Below the pieces are notes generated by a model, which had not been told where the DNA came from, ran no database searches, and worked only from the letters and a program-made list of their open reading frames with translations. The position numbers and the translations under genes were made by a program. Shown here one piece after another: positions 21,095 through 32,695 of a stretch of DNA of 64,000 nt (position 1 is the first letter of the stretch; each line of letters starts with the position of its first letter). The DNA lies in the NCBI GenBank assembly GCA_034440635.1, contig JAOTON010001948.1:82681-146680 (forward strand), in the 5' to 3' direction. The stretch comes from Lepas anatifera. Its lineage: Eukaryota > Arthropoda > Thecostraca > Lepadidae.

Positions 21095-22673
21095 TTAGGC
21101 TCATAGGGCCTTAAACCAGTTCAAGAAGCCCCAGAACAGTTTAAGGTGCCAGATCACTTCAGGGGGCCTCAAGCCAACTTAGGGGCTCTCACAAGCTCAG
21201 CACCCAGACCAGCTCAGGGTACCCTCAGAACCTAGATCCGCTTTTGGGCCCCAGATCAGTTCAGGGGCCTCAAGTCAGGTCAGGGGTAGGATCAAGTCAT
21301 GGGCACTAATTCAGCTCAGGAATCCCTCACCAGCTCGGGGCCCAAGCAGTTCAAAAGCCCCAGAGCTGCTCAGGGGACACCAGATTGGCCCAAAGGGCAC
21401 CAGATCAGCCTAGGGGACAAACAATCAGATCAGTGGTCCCTGACCAGCTCGGGGCCCAGATCAGTTCGGGAATACCAGATCAAGTCAGGAGGCACTTAAT
21501 CAGCTCAGGAGCCCCATACCACCTCAGGGGCCCTCACCAACCCCTGTGGGCCCAGCTCAGCTCGGGGCCTGGGAGCTGCTCAGGAAATCACGTAATTAAC
21601 CCAGGAGGCCAGGGTCAGCTTAAAGGGCATCATATTAGCCATGGGGCACCAGACTAGCTCAGAGGGAATAAGATGGGCTCAGGAGACACACTGATGACTC
21701 AGCAGGCACCAGATCGACTCAGTGGGCATTAGTTAAGTTCAGGAGGCAGTATATCTGCTCAGGGTGCGCCAGATCGATCAGCACAGGGGGCATGTTCAAG
21801 TCAGGGGCACTAAATCAGCTCAGGGATCCCTCACCAGCTCCGGGCCCAATCAGTTCAAAAGCCCCAGAGCTGCTCAGGGGACACCAGATGCCCATAGGGC
21901 ACCAGATCAGCTCCGGGGACAAATAGATCAGCGGTCCCCGACCAGCTCGGGAATACCAGATCAAGTCAGGAGGCACTTAATCAGCTCAGGAGCCCCATAC
22001 CATCTCAGGGGCCCTCATCAGCCTCTGTGGGCCCAACTCAGCTGAGGGCTTTAGATCTGCTCATGAAATCACGTAAGGAGGCCCAGATCAGCTGAAAGGG
22101 CACCAGATTACTCAGGTGGGCATCATATGGGCTCAGGAGGCACCAGATCGACTAATGGGCATTAGTGCAGCTCAGGTGGCACCAGATCGATCCGCTCGGG
22201 GTCCAGATCAGCTCCCAGCCCCCCAGACTATGGCAGGAGCCTAAATCAGCTCAGGGAGCAACATAATAGCTCAGGGGACACAAGGTGGGCTCAGGGCCCA
22301 CCAAACTAGCTCAGGGGGACCAGACCATCTAAGGAGACATCAATAATCAGTTGAGGGGCACCTAATCAGCTGAAGAGGCACCATATTGACTTAGGATACA
22401 GAATCAACTTGGGGAGGCATGAGATCAGCTCGGGGGCCCGAATCAGCTCAAGAGGCACTAAATCAGCTATCAGGGCACCAAACAAGCTCGGAAGCATTAG
22501 ACTAACTCAGAGAGCATTATATAGGTTCAGGAGGCACAATTATTTGCTCAGTGGGGCACTCGATTGACTCAGGGGCACCAGATCAGCTTAGAGGGCAAGT
22601 AATCAGCTCAAGGGGCCAAGACCAGCTGAGAGGCCACGAGATGAGCTCAAGGAGCATCAGATTGGCTTCACCC

Positions 22674-24070
22674 GTACGATTATTGGCGACGATGAGGCAT
22701 TAGGTGGACACATACTAGGTGCCCATACTACTCTTCCCGGGTGCTTGGAAAGGCGACAGAATGCCCTAGCTGACCGAGAAAGGTATTAAGTTGTCCAACA
22801 ATAGTTTCAATCGCTACTTGCGGTCCAGTTACATCTAGGTTCAACGGCTAGGGCTCTAAATTTCGAGCGGCACGGCCCAAATTGGGTACACCACCTGGCA
22901 ATCAAAAGGGCACCCCGGCAGTGATGGGGGCACGTGCCCCCTGTGCCTTCCTGGCTGCACCCCTGGACATTAGATCAACTCCGGGAGGCATTAAATAAGC
23001 TCAGGCGGCCCGGATCAGCTCAAGGGGCACTAAAACAGCTAAAAGTACACCAGGCAAGCTCGGAGGCATCAAACTAACTCAGAGAGTATTTTATAGGCTC
23101 AGAAGGCATACTTATTTTCTCAGGAGGGCGCCAGATTGACTACGAGGGCACCAGATCAGCTCAGAGGGCACATGATCAGCTCCAGGGGGCCCCCAGATGA
23201 GCTCCGCCCGTACGATTATTGGCGACGATGAGGCATTATCTGAAACGGATTACGTACCTATACTCTTCCCGGGTGCTTGGAAAGGCGACAGAATGCCCTA
23301 GCTGACCAAAAAAGGCACTTAGTTGTCAAACAGTATTTGAAATCGCTAAATGCAGTCTGGTTACATCTAGGTTCAACGGCGCAGGGCACTAAATTTCGAG
23401 CGGCACGGACCAAAGAGGGTACACCACCTGGCAATCAAAAGGGCACCCGGCACCGATGGGGGCACGTGCCCCCTGTGTCCCCTGGCTGCGGTCCTGTACA
23501 GTAGCTAAACTACGGGAGGCATTAAATAAGTTCAGGGGCCCGGATCAGCTCAAGGGGCACTAAAGCAGCTAATAGGGCACTAGGCAAGCTCGGAGGCATC
23601 AGACTAACTCAGAGCATTATATAGATTCAGAAGGCACAATTATTTTCTCAGGGGGGGCACCAGATTGACTACGAGGGCATAAGATCTGCTCAGAGGGCAC
23701 ATGATCAGCTCCAGGGTTCAAGACCAGCGCTCAGGGGGCACCAGATGAGCTCAAGGGGCACCAGATTAGCTCTGCCCATACGATTATTGGCGACGATGAG
23801 GCATAATCTGGAAACGGATTACGTGCCAATACTCTTCCCGGGTGCTTGGAAAGGCGACAGAATGCCCTAACTGACCAAAAAGGCACTTAATTGTCAAACA
23901 ATAGTTTAAATCGCTAAATGCAGTCTAGTTCCATCTATGCTCAACGACGTAGGGCACTAAATTTCGAGCGGCACGGCCCAAAGAGGGCACACCACCTGGC
24001 AATCAAAAGGGCACCCCGGCACCGATGGGGGGCACGTGCCCCCTGTGCCCCTCCCCCGGCTGCGCCCCTG
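22674..24070 (+). repeat. Three tandem copies of the hAT 3' module
   Basis: Modules begin at CGTACGATTATTGGCGAC near 22674, 23210 and 23768. Each continues through TCTTCCCGGGTGCTTGGAAA and AAATTTCGAGCGGCACGG to CACGTGCCCCCTGTG and a terminal repeat-like end. The inner two ends are decayed (TGGCTGCACCCCTG; TGGCTGCGGTCCTG); only the outer one is intact. Copy 2 repeats the arrangement near 43915, 44436 and 44996. Confidence 0.85.
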
Positions 24071-24790
24071 GCTTTGAGCGTGTGTTGATATCCGCCCACG
24101 TCTGTAGGTAGCTTTTTGTGGTCATAAATGGGCAGTGATGATCTTGTTATCAAAACTGGTTAGGCTATAGGGAGGGGAGTTCTGATGAAGTAACAAATAT
24201 GACCACCCACTTGGCTAGTGGCCTACCCAATTAAATGAAATATTTTATCATTGTCTAACCTCAGGTAAAAAGGAAAGGCAGACACATGTAAGCTTTTTGA
24301 TATACCATTAGTTTGATGTAGTAGTGCCAAGGAATATCATTGAACCATAGAACCCCTTCCCTCCTCCCACCCAAGTCATTATGCTGTTAAAGGTGATTCT
24401 GATTCCCTTCCCCAACTTTTTGGAGACAAAATGAGAATGAACTCTTTAAGAGAGGCTTCCCTTTCTAACATTGTCCAGTTGATCCACCCCTGCATGATTA
24501 AAATCAAAACATGAGTAAAATTTTATATTTGGCTTAGTAACTGAGCCATGCATGTCAACAGTGACTTTAACATATTGATATGTCTTCTACTCCACAGATT
24601 GAGATGAACTTTTATGGCCTGAAACTACAGTTCTCAACTTTGTGTTGTTATTTCAGTTCATTGAACTCATAAGTCTGATTGTATGAGAAGTGAATGGCAG
24701 GGGCTAAGGATTTACTGTCAACCAACGGAGGATTTCAAGCTGCTTTGGAACTACTTAAGATTGCTGGTAGCCATCATTGCATTATTTAAA

Positions 24791-27224
24791 ATGAAACAGA
24801 AACGCTGGCAAGAAACTGCTCTCTACTGTTTTATGACACTGGGGATTCCCTATGCCCTGGTATGGCTTGGCCTCATTGTGCTCCCTACATATCATTCCAG
24901 CATAGTACTCACTCCCATCATTTGTGTACATGTCTTTCTTGGACTGTACCTTGTGAGTTTAGTCTTAATAAACTTCAATAAAGTCATCAGAACAAACACA
25001 AGATGCCATTCTCCGACAGAAATCAGTGCGTCTTTTGAACCTGGTATGTATTAGAAATGTTGTGTCTGGCCCAATGTTAAGAATTTACCTTCAAGTATTG
25101 AGTGCTGGCAGGCAGACAGAATGGATGCAAAGTCGATGGTTTTCAGAGGTAGATGAGTACCGTTGATTTTTTGTGGTCACTATTATTGTTTTGTAACTTT
25201 GTTACCAGTGACCAGACATTTCCCACAATGTACAGCATTTTTAGTGGCGCATGGTGCATGTTAAGCTTCTGAGGAAAGCAACACACCTGAATGTATCGTA
25301 TGCTTTGACAAATAATCATATTTTTTTCGAAATCCAAACTAGATGAGGCATATTTTCGGAAACAGAGGCACTTTACAAACGGGCATCAGATGTGTTATCA
25401 GTGTGGAGTTACCGGAACTTGACACCACTTTCACGGTTTTCCGGAAAAGACAACATTTTATAGGAATGTTGTTACCTCGAAAGGGACTGTGACAATCAAT
25501 GGGTTTAATGGTATTTTCCTGTCTGGTTTCGTCAGGTCTACCAGTATGCTCTACCTGTAACATCACTCCACCACCCAGGTCCTACCACTGCAGGGTGTGC
25601 GGCTGCTGCATTGAGAGGAGGGACCACCACTGCCTGTTCACAGGTAATGTGCCAATTCGTTAGCTGGCGAGGTGATGTGTAACTGGATCCGTATTATCGC
25701 TTTCTTTGAAAGGCCCAGTCCCAGCCATGGATGCTGTTCCCATCTGGCTGCCTCGGTAACCTCAGGGCTTCTCTCCGGCTGCAGGCTGCTGCGTGGGCCG
25801 GGCCAACCACCGCTTCTTCATCGCCGGCGTGCTGGCGGTGTTCACCGGCGCCCTCTACGGCGTCGTCTACGAGTGGGACATGGTGGTTGATGTGTGCGGC
25901 GGGTGAGTGGCACGTTCGAGAGCGGCCACCTCCCCTCAACGATCAAAACCTCATCCTGCGAATTTGTAGCACATATTTCCTTGCTTTGTTTATATGGAGC
26001 ATCTTGAATTTTTATTACCTAGGCTATAATACGTTTGTTTCTTTTCGTGCCCAAGCGAGTTCACATATTTCTCAAGGCCTCTATAGGAAACAACTCGTGC
26101 TACAAATATGCGATCTAAATTTCTCGGCCTTTGTCTGCACGCAGTCCAGGTATGCGTAGGTAATTTTAAGCGCATATGAAGTGTCGCAGTGGGGGATCAG
26201 TGTGAGTCAATAATCATTAAGACAGGAGCGGCTGAAATCAATATTTTAGGCCCTTAATATTCGGCATTAGCACCATTGATGCAGCGAAAAGCTCCACGAT
26301 CGAATGCAGCCCTGGAGATCCCTCTTTGGGGGACTGCGTGGCCGTTCTGCAGCTCTGTGGCGGGGGCAGGCCTGGAGGCGTGACGGAGCGGTGATGGGAG
26401 GCAGGTACTCGCTGTGGCTGCCGCTGCAGATGACCGCCCCCCCACCTCACCGCGCCCTTCGGACTGCTCACCGGCTGGGGCTTCGTCGTCTGCTCTCACC
26501 ACATGCTGGGCATCGCCGTGCTGGCCAACGCCGGGTACGTACAGCGCCCGGGCGGGGCTCCGAGCCCTGGAGGGGTACACGGATATTTCCGCGCGGTGAG
26601 CATCCTCCCTTGCACGTGAATTCCTTGTTAAAACATGCGAAGTGTGTGATGATATTTTCTTGGAATCGAGGAAAAGCGCCTTCATCATACATTCTTCCCG
26701 AGTTGGTTGGATCAAGTGGCCCTGTAATAAGCCCCTGATCAGCAATGAAACATATATTTTACAATAAAATGTATGATGATCAAATGACATGTTTTAGCCT
26801 CATACAAGGCATCTCTGTTCCCCGTGCAGTGCTGCGAGTACAGCATCGTGCCCTCGCGTATCCGTGCAGGTTCCTGCTCAGTACGGCGAGTATAGCCCGT
26901 CCCCCCGCGTATTCGTGCAGGTTCCTGCTCTATGTACAGCTGGCAGCCGTACTGCGTGGTCAGACACAGTACGACCGGAAACACGCCATTCTGCGCTACG
27001 ACCGGGGCTGGAGGGATAACCTGCGCACCGTGCTGGGTGAACGGTGGCTTCTGGCCCTGCTGTGGCCGTTCGCCGAGTCTCCGCTGCTGCCAGATATAGA
27101 TGACAGCACCGACTGCCAGGGCACTGTAGGCGGCGCTGCCGGCAGTGCTAGCGATGGTGACGTTCCGAAGGCCAGTGACAGTCTGATTCAAAGAAAAGGA
27201 ACAAGCGCAGGTGCGGTGGAATGA
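24791..27224 (+). CDS. ZDHHC24: ZDHHC24-like DHHC palmitoyltransferase, five exons, one frameshift
   Basis: Adds palmitate to cysteines of membrane-associated proteins through an acyl-enzyme on the DHHC cysteine. Exons: 24791-25043, 25536-25643, 25785-25902, 26405-26534, 26920-27224; phases agree at each GT-AG junction. Two membrane segments lead into CSTCNITPPPRSYHCRVC, then DHHCLFTGCC (DHHC at residues 114-117), further membrane segments, and a C-terminal LLALLWPFAESPLLPD that fits the LWPF ending of ZDHHC24. Exon 4 changes frame at a run of seven C (26437-26443); after it APFGLLTGWGFVVCSHHMLG resumes. I took the ATG at 24791 because membrane helix 1 follows it; one at 24683 is in frame and possible. 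Orthology to ZDHHC24 rather than another small DHHC is probable. Confidence 0.85.
26405..26534 (+). CDS. ZDHHC24: ZDHHC24-like exon 4 with a C7 frameshift
   Basis: The acceptor GGAGGCAG restores a glycine codon and opens YSLWLPLQMTAP; the frame fails in CCCCCCC and continues one base off as a hydrophobic helix ending GIAVLANAG before GTACGT. Both halves are typical of the family, so one C is probably miscounted. Confidence 0.75.
26825..26940 (+). repeat. Duplicated splice-acceptor segment before ZDHHC24-like exon 5
   Basis: CGTGCAG occurs three times in 100 bases. The last two are each followed by GTTCCTGCTC, the start of exon 5, and preceded by CGCGTAT. The first precedes a diverged copy. 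So the acceptor and first exon bases are present in tandem with a spacing of about 53 bases. I used the last acceptor (exon at 26920); the one before it runs GTTCCTGCTCAGTACGG and would alter the exon start. Confidence 0.8.
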
Positions 27225-28185
27225 TACGCCCGTGTAGGCTATGAAATAGCCTAATCAGCCTAGTCATTGATACGGTTTGGCTGTGACGAGAGTGCCATTT
27301 AGCATTGCCTCATTATGCTAGATTCAGCCTCGGCACTGTGCCGGTTTGCCATTTTATTTATGATGCGTATCGTTTGCTGTCTGTGTGCTGTACATGCTTT
27401 CATATTAAATCCTGTGCGACGCCTTATTGCAATTGCATCGGACCGCAGTCAGCGGAGTACACAAATAGGGTGTGCCGTTCATTGCGGGCGATTTTCCATT
27501 CAAACAGGCTTCCTTGATACTTGAGCGTGGGCTTGGTGGTGATATATCTTGCCAGTGATTGAAATTTGCATGTACGGGAGAAGGGCTTGGAATCACTCTT
27601 TACTGATTATTCCATCGAACATTGCATACGAGTTACGTGTTTGTTTGCATTAATAATTTTTACTGTAATGTCCACATACTGCTTTACTCAAGTGGAAAAA
27701 TGTTCATCGTAGCAGCAAGTAAAGTATACGATGTTACGCGTAAAACGTGGAAGTTTTCGCACATGCCATTCAGAAGAAAATATACCAAACAAATCACATA
27801 AAACCTCAGGAGCAAACGCTAGAATTCAGAAATCGATTGTCCGAAAAAAACATCGCCGACTCCCGAATCATTAACGTTTGATTCAGCATTTAAACTTGTT
27901 TTCATTATTTTTTTTAGTTACGTGCCGGATATTTTATTTATTTATTTTTTTTACTACTGCAGACAACAGGCGTGAAACGAGATCGTATTGCTGTACTCCT
28001 TTTTATTTTTATACATTTTATCGCAAGTTTTAGTAAACTCGGTTTTTGGGGTCGGAGCCTCACTAGTGATCAAGAGACCGAACGAGCAACTCCCGCAATG
28101 AATGGCTAATTTTAAATGCCAAAGTTTAACGCCCCACAAAGCACAGAGACTGCCGTCTCTCTTAGGTCACCTTCACACCAGTCAA
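27225..28185. other. Intergenic, no supported gene
   Basis: AT-rich in its second half, with T runs near 27905 and 27945. No ORF with a recognisable domain, no tandem repeat, no transposon end seen. Confidence 0.45.
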
Positions 28186-28189
28186 TTTT

Positions 28190-28330
28190 CAGCGAACCTA
28201 CGTCGGTTAAAATATCGAGCGCAGGAGCGTTTCAGGGGAACCGATCCCAAGTTCTGCCCGATGCACTGCCACTGCGCGGTTTTCTGAGCACGCCGGAGTC
28301 CAACGTTCTACCAACTGAGCAACTGGCTTT
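28190..28330 (-). repeat. tRNA-like SINE head, minus strand
   Basis: The minus strand reads GTTGCTCAGTTGGTAGAACG, a clear A box with D-loop, then GTTGGACTCCGG in the anticodon region. The B box is degenerate, GGATCGGTTCCCC at about 28233-28245, and too far away for an intact tRNA. It is a pol III-derived repeat, not a functional tRNA. Confidence 0.5.
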
Positions 28331-29370
28331 TACTCTTCAATTACCTAAATTTCATCAGGCTCGTGCGTTAACTTCACCCAGACTTTCGCGCGTTATGCCA
28401 TTCTTCGGGTGGTACATTTAGAACCTTGCATAAGGAGGGGATGCATTGCCGAGGCGGGGATCAGGCATACATTCCAAATATCTGAAGCCGAACTCAAGCG
28501 CCAAGTTTCTGCTCCACACATTTATTTCCCTCATTAACGGCGCATCCCCTTGTTTTAATTTCCCTCATAAATTCCCCTCCTTGTTCCCGCATTCCCCTTT
28601 TTTTAATCGCTGTATCCAATGTTGAACTATGCGTGTCGTGCTCACTTGTTCAGCTGCCTTGTTCTAAGGTATTCTATTTCACGCTTCATCAGGAAAATTG
28701 GTTTTGTCATTACGTACACAGTTGCAAGGAATTGTTCGCGATGAAGACGAGTAGAAAAAATTAACAAGAGCAAAAAATGACGAAGGCGAAGCATACACCA
28801 CACACACACGAGGGGTACCTAAAAATGGTTCTGAGGGTTTCCAAAGAACTCAGAACACAGCAGTTGTAGGCAAATGTGAACTCTATCGTGAAATATCTTC
28901 AATCAGAACGGCTCCGGATCGGGCGACTACGTAGACTAATAAGGCACATCACACGCTAGAAAGTACTTTGTTGCATTTGCCGATCCAGCGTAATGTTGGA
29001 TTAATCAGCCATCTGGTTCATGAGGTGAGTATTTGAATCAAATATTTGCCTATCTAAAGAAACAACGGAGTAGAGAGCGGTAGATGCCAGAGAACACTTC
29101 CTCCATAGGTATTTGAACGAGAGGGAGGTGCCAGCGAGCCGTTCTCATCTGAACATGTCTTGGTTTTGGAGGTAGGAATGTATTCAAAATCTTGCATAAA
29201 GCTCAACCACGGTTGTCACTTTCGAAGTAGATGTTGAGGCTACGAGACAATAGGCCTTGCGCTATGAGAGCGGCCTGATACTCCACATTCCACCCGCATT
29301 TCACGGTATGATGGCACAAAACTGCGGCACCAAGCCTCGAGATGGTGAAGTCCAGCGACAAGGGTTATAT
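28331..29370. other. Intergenic, no supported gene
   Basis: No domain-bearing ORF, tandem repeat or element end recognised. Several T- and A-rich patches. Confidence 0.4.
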
Positions 29371-29378
29371 GACGGAGG

Positions 29379-29652
29379 CATACGCGGATCCAGGATTGCC
29401 GATCGGGGGGGCGCACCTCCCCGGGGGTACCATCCGGCCCAGGGGGGCGCCACTTCTGACCGGCAAAACCTATCAACTGGGCGCCAAATCCTATCGGTGA
29501 GAGCCGATTTTCGCATCCTGGGGGGGGTGGGAAGCGACATTTTAGGGGGGCGCCGTCGACCTTTCAGGGGGTGCCGTGACCATTTCAGGGGGCGCCGAGG
29601 GTCGATCTGGGGCGGGGGCACGTGCCCCTTTGCCCCCCTGGATCCGCCTATG
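29379..29652. mobile_element. hAT-type MITE, second copy of the 13740 family
   Basis: Left end CATACGCGGATCCAGG; right end, inverted, CATAGGCGGATCCAGG. Flanking 8-mers are GACGGAGG and AACGGAGG (one mismatch). The 274-base interior shares ATTGCCGAT, TCGCATCCTGGGG and GTCGATC blocks with the copy at 13740-14168. Confidence 0.87.
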
Positions 29653-29697
29653 AACGGAGGACTTCACTTATTTGCATTGTAGGGTTATTGCTCCAAC

Positions 29698-29718
29698 AAA
29701 AAAAAAAAAAAAAAAAAA
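29698..29718 (+). repeat. Poly-A run of 21
   Basis: Uninterrupted A run directly before ordinary sequence. It might be the tail of a retroposed sequence, but no body or target duplication was recognised. Confidence 0.8.
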
Positions 29719-30190
29719 CATCGCCGTGTGGTTAGGAAAAGTATGAACCCAGTAAAACGGGTCTCTGGGAACAAAAAATAATTGTACTACATTGTTCTTT
29801 GCACAAGCAGCCGCCCAAAGTTACTACCGAACCACCAGGCCTAAAACAGTGTTCCTGCAAATAACTTGGTGGCAAAGCACGCCTCCTCAATGTCTCTCTC
29901 AGAAGAGAACAATTCTTCACTGTAGCTTTCTTTTCGGTAGGAGAGGATAGAACAATCTTCTACGACTTTGGGACGAGCTTGGAGGGTGTTCGCGGAGATG
30001 CTGTAACAGACCCGCTACACAATGTTTGTAAACATTGTTTTTGCACTAGCACCGTTTGTAAACAGCTGACTGACTCAGGATATGTCGAAATTATTCACCT
30101 TCAAACTACGAGAGCAGCAACGGATCGGCCACATGTAAAACGCATCACAGAACTCTGTGCAGGACTTCTTATCTCCTAACCTTTCCACCG

Positions 30191-30847
30191 TCATTCTTCT
30201 GTTCTGATAAACTGCTCTCTGTAGATGCGCAGCTCGGCAATGCTCTCCTTGATGTCGTCGAGGGCACGATGCGCCCCCGTCTTCACCCTCTCCCCGGCAC
30301 GTAGCACGTCCGGCCTCCAGCGGCGGGCCAGCTCCTTCAGCGTGCTGACGTCCACGATCCTGTAGTGGAGCTGGTCCACCAGACGCGGCATGTACTTCAC
30401 CAGGAACTGGCGGTCCATGTGCACCGTGTTCCCCGCCAAGGGGCACTTCCCTCTGGCGGTGTGCTGCTGGACGTACCGCAGCAGCTGGTCCTCGGCTTGC
30501 TGGAGAGTCAGCGTACTTCTTCGGACGGCCTCGGTGAGGCCGGACTCTCCGTGGTGTTTGACACACCACGTGCCCATGGTCTCCAGAATCGAGTCTTCCT
30601 GGTGGATTACCAAGTCGATGCCGTCGTCTACAGGATCCAGCGAGCTGTTCGTGACAATGCAGGCGGCTTCCAAGATGTGGTCTTTCTCCGGCTCTAGGCC
30701 TGTCATTTCTAAGTCAATCCAGACTAGATTTTGAGATTTCGATGCCATCGTTGCCGTGGGAGACATCACAATGAGGCGATGAAGAACTGGGTGGCGTATT
30801 GCCACGCGAAGCAGAAGGTGCGCCGTGGTGCCTGTGGACCAGGGCAT
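30191..30847 (-). CDS. REXO2: REXO2-type oligoribonuclease, intronless
   Basis: 3'-to-5' exonuclease of the DEDDh group that finishes RNA decay by degrading oligoribonucleotides, in mitochondria and cytosol. The 218-residue ORF is complete. WIDLEMTGLE (D45, E47) is Exo I; CPLAGNTVHMDRQFL is Exo II; HRALDDIKESI (H193, D198) is Exo III. HYRIVDVSTLKELARRW is also typical of the family. The first 34 residues are basic and hydrophobic without acidic residues, fitting a mitochondrial leader; methionines at 28 and 34 could start a cytosolic form. It lacks the lysine-rich tail of the vertebrate enzyme. A single exon is unusual for an animal REXO2 and could mean a retrocopy, though it is intact. Confidence 0.95.
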   Translation of the reverse strand: MPWSTGTTAHLLLRVAIRHPVLHRLIVMSPTATMASKSQNLVWIDLEMTGLEPEKDHILEAACIVTNSSLDPVDDGIDLVIHQEDSILETMGTWCVKHHGESGLTEAVRRSTLTLQQAEDQLLRYVQQHTARGKCPLAGNTVHMDRQFLVKYMPRLVDQLHYRIVDVSTLKELARRWRPDVLRAGERVKTGAHRALDDIKESIAELRIYREQFIRTEE

Positions 30848-32085
30848 TGTAAAAATTACAAAATATCTAAAAACCCACTACGCGGGGTAAATGACGGGCC
30901 GCGAAGTATGGGGATGCACAAGGCAATAGACTCATTAGGTAATGAAATAAATATACACTCATTTATATACTGACTTCCTCACTCCCAGCTACAATGGAAA
31001 TATGGACAAACGCATCCAGCCCCAATGTATCATGGACTTGTCCTGAAATTGCTTGCTGATGGATTTTGATGAAATTCGAGGTAGAGAGGATATCAAAATT
31101 AATATGGAGAAAGCTCCGCCAGTCTATTATTTACACTGTACTATGGAAAAATCAGAAAATAAAAAATCAATATTAACGAGTCGACAGCAATAGTAAGATT
31201 TTCCTGGTAAGTCCCTCCTGGTTTGGTATTGTAGAAAAACGGCCAAAATTGTGAAGAACAGTACGTTTTGGCTAAAAAAAACGAGGCCAGGAAATTTCTG
31301 GGGCCATGGCCCTTATGGGCCCCATGATGTTCTTTCAGACCAAAAAATGATTCATTCGGATAAAGGTTGGATACGGACAAGAAACATTTACATCGAACGG
31401 TAAAACAATATAAAGGAACAATGCCTCAAATGCGGAAATTTAAGCTTGAAGATGTCAAAACTGCTGAGCTCCAGCTTTGAGTTTCCATGTTAAATCATTG
31501 ATTTCAGGGCACTGACATAGGCAGTGAGCCGGCACCAGTGGTGATCTGGGCTCATGGCATTATACAATGACTGATCACAAGGTAATGCACTCATTCTGGT
31601 CTGGATGTCACTTCAAGGTGATGACGAATTGTAATCATCAACCCCACAATTATTCTCACGTATAAGGCATATTTTCAAGAATAATCATTACCTATTGGGG
31701 GGGAAGCAACCAGTCACTCTGAAAATTAAAGATTGATTGGTTAGATAATTCTATGATGCACTATTTAGGTGCATACACATGCGTGAGCATGAGTTGGGAA
31801 GCTGGATGTTAAGAAAAGGAGCGCTTTATCATCACCAAATTCCGGAAAACCAGGTATGAAACGCATTATCAGTCTCAGCTTCACATATTTTGCTTCACAG
31901 CTCATGTAGAAACAGCTCCAGTCAGGCATCCTCACGTTTATATGTAAAGAGCCCGAAATGTACTTTTCAATCAGATTTGGCCAGTGGTATGACGTTCAAT
32001 CATGTTGTGGGCCATCGAGATGCGTAAATTTTTGTTCTCCCAGATTTACTGCAGATTTATGGTTCTTAAACAGTGGGCCATGACT
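30848..32085. other. Intergenic, no supported gene
   Basis: Contains the presumed 5' flank of the REXO2 gene. AT-rich, with no recognised domain, repeat or element end. Confidence 0.4.
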
Positions 32086-32139
32086 CCCTTTGAGGTCACA
32101 GACACTAGACTCCGCCCCGGTGGACCTCCAAGGCGGGTT

Positions 32140-32640
32140 GCGGACCAAAGCACGTAAGGAAGATGTTCGTATGCCTAAAGTGCGTACGCAAAAGCACGTA
32201 CCAATGGCTAAAGTACGTATAGATAAAGTACATACGCGTATAATAATCGTAATGGAAAAAAGTTCGTATGGAAAAAGCCCGTACAGGTTAAAGTACGTAA
32301 GGGTAAAATATTATAATGTAAAAAGTTCGTATGGAAAAAGTTCGCAAGGGTTAAAGTGCGTAGGATTAAAATGTTCGTAATAAAACAGTTCGTATAGAAA
32401 AAATTTCGTACGGGTTAAAATACGTAGGGGTAACATGTTCCTAATGTAAAAAGTTCGTGTGGAAAAAGTTCGTACAGGATAAAGTACGTAGGAGCAAAAT
32501 GTTCGTAGGGATAAAATGTTTCGTAATGACACAAATTCGTATGAGTCAAGTTCCTAGAGGTAAAATATTCGGCATGAACAAAAATCGTATGGAAAATTAC
32601 ACGGCATTACGTACAGAGGTAATCAATCACCTGCCCACAT
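32140..32640 (+). repeat. Left arm of a fold-back-like inverted repeat built of GTACGTA-type short units
   Basis: Starting at GGACCAAAGCACGTAAG, some 30 degenerate units of 10-17 bases carry TTCGTATGG, AAAGTACGTA and AAAATGTTCG motifs. The reverse-complement motifs fill 35833-36040, which ends CTTCGGTCC, matching the start of this arm inverted. Arms made of short tandem units are a feature of Foldback-type elements. Confidence 0.75.
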
Positions 32641-32695
32641 CTCGCCGGGCTTTCAAATAGCTTGAGCGCAATGGCGGATATCTATGACCACTGAC

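Larger units (their letters stand above)
17493..24070 (+). mobile_element. Large non-autonomous hAT element with 8-bp target duplication GCTTTGAG, copy 1
   Basis: The ends are exact 13-base inverted repeats: CAGGGGCGCAGCC on the left and GGCTGCGCCCCTG on the right. GCTTTGAG stands immediately outside both ends (17485-17492, 24071-24078). Terminal CAGGGG and an 8-bp duplication are hAT features. No transposase ORF is present. The interior has a 700-base unique left part, then thousands of bases of a degenerate minisatellite of about 22 bases (core CAGATCAGCTCAGGGGGCAC), then three copies of a 3' module. Nested inside are a second hAT (18219-20494) and a SINE (20926-21094). Copy 2 is at 41184-45284. 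Confidence 0.93.
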
